Assembly: GCA_049972045.1 (NCBI GenBank)
Contig: JBMFKS010000124.1
Coordinates: 1 to 8,099, forward strand
Length of the DNA stretch: 8,099 nt
From: SpSt-77 sp049972045
GTDB lineage: Bacteria > Chloroflexota > Anaerolineae > B4-G1 > DUEL01
Direction of reading: 5' to 3'
Under the pieces are notes generated by a model. It was given only the letters and a program-made list of their open reading frames with translations, searched no databases and was not told the DNA's origin. Numbering within the stretch: position 1 is the first letter of the stretch; the number at the start of each line of letters is the position of its first letter. Both the position numbers and the translations under genes were made by a program. Shown piece by piece: positions 1 to 4,236 of this stretch.

Positions 1-61
1 CTTGCGCCCGCCCAGGGCGGGTCTTGCGCCCGCCCAGGGCGGGTCTTGCGCCCGCCCAGGT
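1..61. repeat. 22-bp tandem repeat built on a palindrome
   Basis: Two identical 22-bp units (1-22 and 23-44) are followed by a third whose first 16-17 bases match (45-61) before it diverges. Each full unit contains the perfect 15-nt palindrome CCCGCCCAGGGCGGG (7-21 and 29-43), so every unit can fold into a hairpin. The window starts exactly on a unit boundary, so the array may extend to the left. No open reading frame here looks real. Confidence 0.9.
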
Positions 62-81
62 AGGGGCGTCCGAAAACCCCC

Positions 82-99
82 AATGCCCGACAGGGCATT
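82..99. repeat. Perfect inverted repeat (hairpin 1 of a pair)
   Basis: Arms AATGCCC (82-88) and GGGCATT (93-99) flank a 4-nt loop. There is no T-run on either side, so it does not read as an intrinsic terminator. It stands 12 nt from a second hairpin, and the pair looks like a dispersed intergenic palindromic element. Confidence 0.75.
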
Positions 100-111
100 A
101 AGGCCATTCTC

Positions 112-133
112 GCCTGGCGGTAAATCGCCAGGC
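112..133. repeat. Perfect inverted repeat (hairpin 2 of a pair)
   Basis: Arms GCCTGGCG (112-119) and CGCCAGGC (126-133) flank a 6-nt AT-rich loop (GTAAAT). Like its neighbour at 82-99 it lacks a T-run. Perfect 7-8 bp arms with an AT-rich loop suggest a mobile palindromic repeat rather than a regulatory hairpin, but this is inference. Confidence 0.75.
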
Positions 134-384
134 TCAACGTTCATCTGCGTCCGCTTCCGATGGTTCAACAGCAGCAACCGAAAGACGCGGGGGAACTGGA
201 CAGATGCAAGAGAGGGGGACAAGGGGGATGAGGGAGTCAAAATGGGTTTGTAGAGCGGGGGGGGGGCAGGTCGTTACGGACGGTCTACGGAATGCCGGGA
301 TGACGGCTTCCAGGCGCGTCGCCAACGCTACCTGCCGGGCGCTGCATTATGGAATTTGCCGTTCCCGCCCATTTGCGGCTGGAG
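134..384. other. Non-coding stretch with G-rich tract; no gene seen
   Basis: No reading frame here has a plausible protein. The only clear structure is on the plus strand: G-runs at 189-193, 214-218, 223-227, 232-234 and 244-246, then an uninterrupted run of ten G at 257-266. The runs at 214-246 are spaced by 4, 4 and 9 nt, so a G-quadruplex is conceivable though the last loop is long. The 3' side (about 270-384) lies downstream of tRNA-Arg on the minus strand, and I see no good intrinsic terminator there. Confidence 0.55.
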
Positions 385-458
385 CGCCCCCGGCGCGACT
401 CGAACGCGCAGCCAACGGATCCGAAGTCCGTTGCTCTATCCAATTGAGCTACGGGGGC
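385..458 (-). tRNA. tRNA-Arg, anticodon TCG
   Basis: The reverse complement folds as a complete 74-nt cloverleaf. The acceptor arm GCCCCCG pairs with CGGGGGC, the D-arm is GCTC/GAGC, and the anticodon stem ACGGA/TCCGT encloses loop CTTCGGA, giving anticodon TCG (Arg, CGN codons). The T-arm GCGCG/CGCGC carries loop TTCGAGT. The discriminator is G and CCA is not encoded (CTC follows). It lies 34 nt downstream of tRNA-His on the same strand and has no recognisable promoter of its own, so it probably depends on read-through from the tRNA-His promoter. Confidence 0.96.
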
Positions 459-460
459 AT

Positions 461-487
461 ACAAAAATGGCACGGCATCGCCGTGCC
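461..487 (-). terminator. Intrinsic-terminator-like hairpin between two tRNA genes
   Basis: On the minus strand an 8-bp perfect stem GGCACGGC/GCCGTGCC with a 3-nt loop (plus-strand 469-487) is followed by ATTTTTGT (468-461). That is the classic GC-stem plus U-run form. It sits directly after tRNA-His and only a few bases before the first base of tRNA-Arg. It could terminate most transcripts after tRNA-His, act as an attenuator, or serve as an RNA-processing hairpin; the sequence alone does not decide. Confidence 0.75.
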
Positions 488-492
488 TCTCG

Positions 493-568
493 TGGGGTGG
501 ATGGTGGGACTCGAACCCACAATCTCCTGGGCCACAACCAGGTGCCCTAACCCTTGGGCCACACCCAC
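493..568 (-). tRNA. tRNA-His, anticodon GTG
   Basis: The reverse complement folds as a tRNA with anticodon stem CCTGG/CCAGG and loop TTGTGGC, giving anticodon GTG (His). The T-arm is GTGGG/CCCAC with loop TTCGAGT. The base at 569 supplies the extra G(-1) that is diagnostic of bacterial tRNA-His and pairs with C73. With it the acceptor GGTGGGTG pairs with CATCCACC, with one G-T wobble. CCA is encoded (493-495). It is first in a tandem with tRNA-Arg and lies about 10 nt downstream of a good -10 box. Confidence 0.96.
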
Positions 569-579
569 CGTGCGTTGCT

Positions 580-607
580 ATTTTACCACAAATGCCGGAT
601 TTGACAA
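580..607 (-). promoter_or_regulatory. Promoter for tRNA-His/tRNA-Arg
   Basis: On the minus strand a -35 box TTGTCA (607-602) and a -10 box TAAAAT (585-580) are separated by 16 nt. The -10 is preceded by TGG, an extended -10 element. The 5' end of tRNA-His (G-1 at 569) lies about 10 nt past the -10 box, so the leader would be only a few bases. The string TTTGTGGTAAAATAG around this -10 recurs almost unchanged at 6843-6857 on the plus strand. Confidence 0.75.
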
Positions 608-630
608 CTCGACAGGGACGGAGATAATAT
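601..630 (+). promoter_or_regulatory. Promoter for the GNAT gene, overlapping the divergent tRNA promoter
   Basis: A consensus -35 TTGACA (601-606) is followed by a -10-like TAATAT (625-630, spacer 18) or GATAAT (623-628, spacer 16). Either choice puts transcription start at about 634-637, on the ATG at 636-638. Its -35 shares bases 602-606 with the minus-strand -35, since TTGACAA reads TTGTCAA on the other strand. The two promoters should therefore compete for polymerase. Confidence 0.65.
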
Positions 631-635
631 AGGTG

Positions 636-1688
636 ATGCCTCTCACTGCCGAGATTCATTCCCACCCGTCGGTCTTTGACGCACTGGCAGATGAGTGGAC
701 CGCGCTGCTGCGCCGCTCTGCCACCGATGTGCCGTTTCTCACCCCGTCCTACCAGCAGGCCTGGTGGCGTCATCTGGCTGAGGTGGAGGCGGGGCCCGCC
801 GCGCCCTTCCTGTGCCTGGTGACGGTTCGGGACGGCGCCGAACTGGTCGGAATCGCTCCCCTCTGCCGGGCCCACCGCCCAGAGGGACCCACCCTCCAGT
901 GGGTCGGCTGCGTAGAAGTCTCCGACTACCTGGACGCCGTCATCGCGGCCGGGCGGGAGGCATTGGTCTGGGAGGCCACTCTGGACGCGTTGACGGGCCC
1001 CTCCGCACCCCGGTGGGCCCGGATGGACCTCTGCAGCATCCCGGCGGCCTCGCCGACGCTGGCCGCCCTGCCCGCCCTGGCCCAGCAGCGCGGCTGGGCC
1101 GTGGAGACGGAGGTCCAGGAGGTCTGCCCCGTTCTCTCCCTCCCGTCCACCTGGGAGGAGTACCTGGCCTCTCTGGACCGGAAGGACCGGCACGAACTGC
1201 GCCGCAAACTGCGCCGGGCGGAGGCGTTGGACGGGCTCCGCTGGTACATCGTCGGGTCGGAGCACGACCTGGAGGTGGAGATAGAGGACTTCCTGGCCCT
1301 CATGGCCCGAAGCACCCGCGCGAAAGCGGAGTTCCTCACCCCCCCGATGCGCGCGTTCTTCCGGGAACTGATGCGGGCCGCCTTCGCCGAAGGATGGCTG
1401 CAATTGGCCTTTCTGGAATGGGACGGGCGGAAACTGGCCGCGTATCTCAACTTCGTCTATCGGAACCGCGTCCTGGTCTACAACTCCGGCCTGGACTGGC
1501 GGGCCGACCCCGGCCTGGGCGCGGGCATCGTCCTTTCGGCTTTCCTCATCCGGCACGCCATCGCCGAGGGCCGGGAGGCCTACGACTTCCTGCGCGGACG
1601 CGAGGACTACAAGTACCGCCTGGGCGGGAAAGATGTGCCGGTGTACCGGGTGGTCGTCACGAGGAGGGAGAATGGACCGTCGGAGTGA
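636..1688 (+). CDS. GNAT-family N-acetyltransferase, CelD/BcsL type
   Basis: A 350-residue protein resembling the CelD/BcsL group (Acetyltransf_6), which has a FemAB-like tandem GNAT fold and is commonly found with exopolysaccharide genes. The acceptor substrate cannot be read from the sequence. Seen in it: the basic central segment SLDRKDRHELRRKLRRAE (179-196), typical of this family; the acyl-CoA-binding half around 225-330 with LAAYLNFVYRNRV; and the C-terminal YDFLRGREDYKYRLG (316-330), a family hallmark. No signal peptide or membrane segment is visible, so it is probably cytoplasmic. A GTG at 633 lies just before the ATG, but predicted transcription start falls on 636 and no Shine-Dalgarno sequence is present, so I prefer the ATG as a leaderless start. 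Its last 17 bases overlap the next, broken gene. Family is fairly sure, substrate unknown. Confidence 0.85.
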   Translation: MPLTAEIHSHPSVFDALADEWTALLRRSATDVPFLTPSYQQAWWRHLAEVEAGPAAPFLCLVTVRDGAELVGIAPLCRAHRPEGPTLQWVGCVEVSDYLDAVIAAGREALVWEATLDALTGPSAPRWARMDLCSIPAASPTLAALPALAQQRGWAVETEVQEVCPVLSLPSTWEEYLASLDRKDRHELRRKLRRAEALDGLRWYIVGSEHDLEVEIEDFLALMARSTRAKAEFLTPPMRAFFRELMRAAFAEGWLQLAFLEWDGRKLAAYLNFVYRNRVLVYNSGLDWRADPGLGAGIVLSAFLIRHAIAEGREAYDFLRGREDYKYRLGGKDVPVYRVVVTRRENGPSE

Positions 1689-2018
1689 GGTGCGGTCTCT
1701 GGTCCGACGGATAACGGACCTGCTGGCCGTTCGTACGAACCGGAAAAAGTGGTGTGGTTCGGGTCGTTCGTCTCCGGTCCTGTGGATGAAGAGAGCGACG
1801 TGGATTTGCTGATTATTAAAGAAACCTCTCCTTTTCACCGGCGAGGGAGCGAGGTGCGCACACTCTTGCGTCCGCTTCGTCTTTCTCTGCCTATGGACAT
1901 TATCGTGTTAACTCCCCAGGAACTGGACGAACAATTGAAGCGCGGAAACGTTTTCTTGGAAAGCATCATCCGGGAGGGGGAGGTGTTATTTGAGCGCAGT
2001 GGAGTCGCGGCATCCTGA
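1672..2018 (+). pseudogene. MNT-type nucleotidyltransferase (antitoxin-like), split by a one-base deletion
   Basis: A minimal nucleotidyltransferase of the kind that partners HEPN toxins. Core motifs are intact: GSFVSG followed by SDVDLL (D codons at 1797 and 1803), then a C-terminal MDIIVLTPQEL and a helical tail. The ATG at 1672 has a strong upstream purine-rich site (GAGGAGGGAG, 1661-1670), and its frame encodes a plausible helix ending LLAVR at 1734. It then runs into the wrong frame, while the frame beginning at 1734 continues YEPEKVVWFGSF, exactly as the family expects. Restoring one T (CGT-TAC) would join both halves into about 115 residues. The shorter in-frame GTG at 1749 would lack the first strand and helix. 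Base composition is lower than in neighbours (30 G+C of 60 at 1801-1860 against 44 of 60 at 1201-1260), suggesting acquisition. A sequencing or assembly error is the main alternative. Confidence 0.8.
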
Positions 2019-2067
2019 AGACTGGTTGAATAGAGCCCGGAGGATCCCTGATGCACCCACTGTATGA
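1990..2067 (+). pseudogene. Truncated HEPN-domain gene (toxin remnant)
   Basis: A 25-codon frame begins at TTG 1990, or less likely GTG 1999, six bases after a purine-rich AGG ribosome site (1976-1983). It overlaps the end of the nucleotidyltransferase frame, as HEPN genes usually do in MNT-HEPN operons. Residues SRHPEDWLNRARR match the usual opening helix of HEPN proteins, where a D-L pair and a long helical bundle normally follow. Here the frame departs into IPDAP and stops at 2067. The remaining HEPN body, including any RX4-6H catalytic motif, is absent and the next gene starts at 2051. I read this as the 5' stub of a deleted toxin gene. The match is short, so chance resemblance is possible, but the position is exactly where the partner should start. 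Confidence 0.65.
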
Positions 2068-2407
2068 CGAAGCCAGCGAAGTGGTGGAGAAACTGCGGGT
2101 GGCCCGGCTGGAGGTCGCCCGGCTTTCCGCCGAACTGGCCCGGGCCGAATACGATTTGCGCGTGACCCAGGCCCGGGTGGAGCGGGAGTGGATCAAAAAG
2201 GCGGGCGGCGAGAAGGCGCTGGCTCCCACCGTTGAGGACCGGTCCCGCATCCTCCTGGTCGCGCTGGATGCTGACGAGGAGTACCGGGCCGCGCTGGAGC
2301 GGCGGGATGCCCTGGCCCTGCGCCTGGAAGAGGCGCGGGTGGAAGCGGACGCGCTGCGCAACCGGCTGAGCGTCATCCTGGCCGCGATGCGGGCCGAAGA
2401 ACCATAA
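2051..2407 (+). CDS. Small coiled-coil protein of unknown function
   Basis: I do not recognise a family. The 118-residue product is rich in Ala, Glu, Arg and Leu. Two long helical, heptad-like segments (about 8-55 and 80-112) are separated by a polar linker with GGEKALAPTVEDRSRI (about 53-68). It has no signal peptide, membrane segment, cysteine pair or catalytic motif. Two helices around a short linker suggest an antiparallel coiled-coil hairpin. The ATG is 7 nt after a good GGAGG (2039-2043), and the codon pattern is like that of the high-GC neighbours. The start lies inside the truncated HEPN frame, so this gene appears to have been joined to the locus by the deletion that removed the toxin body. 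It ends 14 nt before the PHP gene and is probably co-transcribed with it. Confidence 0.7.
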   Translation: MHPLYDEASEVVEKLRVARLEVARLSAELARAEYDLRVTQARVEREWIKKAGGEKALAPTVEDRSRILLVALDADEEYRAALERRDALALRLEEARVEADALRNRLSVILAAMRAEEP

Positions 2408-2421
2408 CCGAAAGAGACGGC

Positions 2422-3849
2422 ATGGAGTTCACCCTTCACGGCCACTTCTCCTCCCAGGACCGGGACCGGGATGAGTTTCCCCTCATCCCCTTTGAGGTGC
2501 CGCCGGGCGTGGCGCGCCTCTCCGTCGCCTACGAATTCAGCCACGCCATCAGCGCCGATAAGGCCGGCTGGGAAGAGGGCAACATCATAGACATCGGCCT
2601 CTTTGACCCGCGCGGGGCGGAGTTCCCCGGTGGGCGCGGCTTTCGCGGCTGGAGCGGCACGGCCCGTCGGGAATTCACCCTCTCCGCCACCGATGCCACC
2701 CCCGGCTATCTCCCCGGCCCCATCCTTCCTGGCACCTGGCACATCCTGCTGGGCCTCTACCAACTGGCTCCCGAGGGTTGCGACTACCGCATCACCATCC
2801 GGCTGGAGCCGGGAACGGCGGACGAAGCCCCTTTTCCCCTGCCCTGCTCCTACGACCCCGCGCCGGTCGCTTCTGGCCCCCGCTGGTTTCGCGGCGACCT
2901 GCACGCCCACAGCCACCACTCCGACGGCTCCGCCCCGCTGGAGGACCTCTTCGCCGCCGCGCGGGCCCAGGGACTGGACTTCATGGCCGTCACCGAACAC
3001 AACACCGTCAGCCATCTGCCGGGCCTGCGCGGCCAGCCGCAAGGGCCACGCCCCGAGGGGTTGCCCCTGCGGATTCCGGGCGTGGAAATCTCCACCTACC
3101 ACGGGCACGCCAACCTCTGGCCCGTAACGGACTGGGCCGATTTCCGGTGCTGGCGGGATGACCAGATGCGCCGGGTCCGGGAGTGGGCGCGGGAACACGG
3201 CGCCCTCTTCTCCGTCAACCACCCCAAAGACGACGGCCCACCCTGGACCTTCGGCGATTTCTTCGGTCCGGACTGTATGGAGGTCTGGGGCGCGCCCTGG
3301 TTCATCTCCAACTACCAGGCGCTGGCCGTCTGGGACTCGCTGCTCCGGGCGGGCCACCGCATCACCGCCGTCGGCGGCTCCGACAAACACCAGGGCCCCT
3401 TTACCGGCGAACTGGGCTGGTACGAACTGGGCAACCCCACCACCTGGATCTGGGCAGAGGAACTCTCCATCCCGGCCATCATAGCAGGCCTGCGGGCCGG
3501 GCACGTCTTCATCTCCGAGGGGCCGGCGGGCCCGCAGGTGGAACTGACCGCCGAGGCCGCCGGGCGCCGGGCGATGATGGGGGATGACCTCCCCCTGCCC
3601 CCAGGCGCGCCGATCCGCCTGACCTCTCGGGTCCGGGGCGCGGCGGGCTGTCTCCTGCGGCTGATCTCCGCCCGACGGGTCCTCCAGGCCGAAATCACTG
3701 CCGACGACTTCACCCACACTTGGGAGATTTTCCCTCAGGACGACTGCTACTTCCGGCCTGAAGTGATAGACCCTCCGGAAGTGCCACTGGAAGAAGAGCC
3801 GGCCGCCCTGATAATGCGCGCGATGGGCAACCCTGTGTATCTGAAATGA
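2422..3849 (+). CDS. PHP-domain metallohydrolase, CehA/McbA type
   Basis: A 475-residue protein. Residues 1-135 form an all-beta N-terminal domain of the kind found in front of CehA/McbA hydrolases. The PHP phosphoesterase domain starts at WFRGDLHAHSHHSDG (155-169). Metal-binding motifs are in order: H161 and H163 of DLHAH, E192-H193 of TEHN, E222 of GVEIS, H267 of VNHP, and D321/H323 of GGSDKH. All the usual ligand positions look filled, so an active di- or tri-metal phosphoesterase is likely. CehA and McbA hydrolyse carbaryl-type esters, but most members have unknown substrates and none can be assigned here. No secretion signal is visible. The start at 2422 has only a weak purine stretch upstream, and the gene sits 14 nt after the coiled-coil gene in a likely operon. 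Confidence 0.88.
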   Translation: MEFTLHGHFSSQDRDRDEFPLIPFEVPPGVARLSVAYEFSHAISADKAGWEEGNIIDIGLFDPRGAEFPGGRGFRGWSGTARREFTLSATDATPGYLPGPILPGTWHILLGLYQLAPEGCDYRITIRLEPGTADEAPFPLPCSYDPAPVASGPRWFRGDLHAHSHHSDGSAPLEDLFAAARAQGLDFMAVTEHNTVSHLPGLRGQPQGPRPEGLPLRIPGVEISTYHGHANLWPVTDWADFRCWRDDQMRRVREWAREHGALFSVNHPKDDGPPWTFGDFFGPDCMEVWGAPWFISNYQALAVWDSLLRAGHRITAVGGSDKHQGPFTGELGWYELGNPTTWIWAEELSIPAIIAGLRAGHVFISEGPAGPQVELTAEAAGRRAMMGDDLPLPPGAPIRLTSRVRGAAGCLLRLISARRVLQAEITADDFTHTWEIFPQDDCYFRPEVIDPPEVPLEEEPAALIMRAMGNPVYLK

Positions 3850-3850
3850 C

Positions 3851-3877
3851 CGAATAATGAGCCAATGACCCAATGAT
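3851..3877 (+). repeat. Short degenerate repeat with three AATGA units
   Basis: Between the PHP and DUF503 genes the sequence reads AATGA three times (3855, 3864 and 3872), the last two preceded by CC and 8 bases apart. The third unit contains the DUF503 start codon. It resembles the CCAATGA-type strings scattered in some high-GC bacterial genomes, and it leaves that gene without a Shine-Dalgarno sequence. Confidence 0.4.
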
Positions 3878-4157
3878 CGTCGGTCTCTGCCGCATCCATC
3901 TCCATCTGCCGGGTAACGGTTCCCTGAAGGAGAAGCGCAGCCGTCTGAAGCCCCTGCTGAACGGACTGCGTAAAGAATTCAACCTGGCGGCCGCCGAGGT
4001 GGACGACAACGACCTCTGGCAGTCGGCCGTCATCGCCATCGTCACCGTCGCCAACGACGCCGCCTACACCCACGCCCTCCTGAAGCGGGCCGTCCACTGG
4101 ATAGAAACCAACCGCCCCGACCTGCAGGTGGTGGATTGGGAGATAGAACTGGTGTGA
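3873..4157 (+). CDS. YlxP/DUF503 family protein
   Basis: A 94-residue protein matching DUF503 along its whole usual length. It opens MIVGLCRIHLHLPGNGSLKE and continues with KRSRLKPLLNGLRKEFN and the family signature AAAEVDDNDLWQSAVIAIV. Members are small alpha/beta proteins; in Bacillus the ylxP gene lies beside infB and rbfA and a ribosome-related role is suspected, but the function is not established. Here it is away from any translation gene, between a PHP hydrolase (23-nt gap) and an SbcC-type ATPase (79-nt gap). No ribosome site precedes the ATG; translation may depend on coupling to upstream genes. Product identity is strong. Confidence 0.9.
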   Translation: MIVGLCRIHLHLPGNGSLKEKRSRLKPLLNGLRKEFNLAAAEVDDNDLWQSAVIAIVTVANDAAYTHALLKRAVHWIETNRPDLQVVDWEIELV

Positions 4158-4165
4158 AGATTTGG

Positions 4166-4214
4166 GGGGACGCAGATTCACGCGGATTTTCGCAGATAAA
4201 TTCGCTTGTCTGCG
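4166..4214. repeat. Ten-base-phased CGCAGAT repeat element
   Basis: Three related ten-mers follow head to tail: CGCAGATTCA (4171), CGCGGATTTT (4181) and CGCAGATAAA (4191). Then CGCAGA (4191-4196) finds its inverted partner TCTGCG at 4209-4214. This is the kind of dispersed 'CGCAGATT' intergenic repeat common in several environmental phyla. It fills most of the gap before the SbcC gene. Confidence 0.6.
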
Positions 4215-4236
4215 TTCGCGCTTGCCCACTTGTGCC

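Noticed and set aside
1..61. CRISPR array
   Set aside because: Units are directly abutting with no spacers, and each is a simple palindrome; no cas genes are present.
2..253. 83-codon frame at the left edge
   Set aside because: It translates the tandem repeat and hairpins; composition is repeat-derived and nothing resembles a protein family.
385..569. tRNA-associated integration site
   Set aside because: No integrase and no direct repeat of a tRNA 3' end was found in the window.
1729..1751. Programmed frameshift in the nucleotidyltransferase
   Set aside because: The junction bases GTT CGT ACG offer no slippery heptamer and no clear downstream stimulatory hairpin, so a deletion or sequencing error is simpler.
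285..1838. 517-codon open frame on the minus strand
   Set aside because: It runs antisense through both tRNAs and the GNAT gene, and its product is rich in Gly/Pro/Arg/Gln with no family features. Such long shadows are usual opposite high-GC genes.
1966..3873. 635-codon open frame on the minus strand
   Set aside because: Antisense to the coiled-coil and PHP genes, which have strong motifs and good codon patterns. The predicted product has low complexity and no domain.
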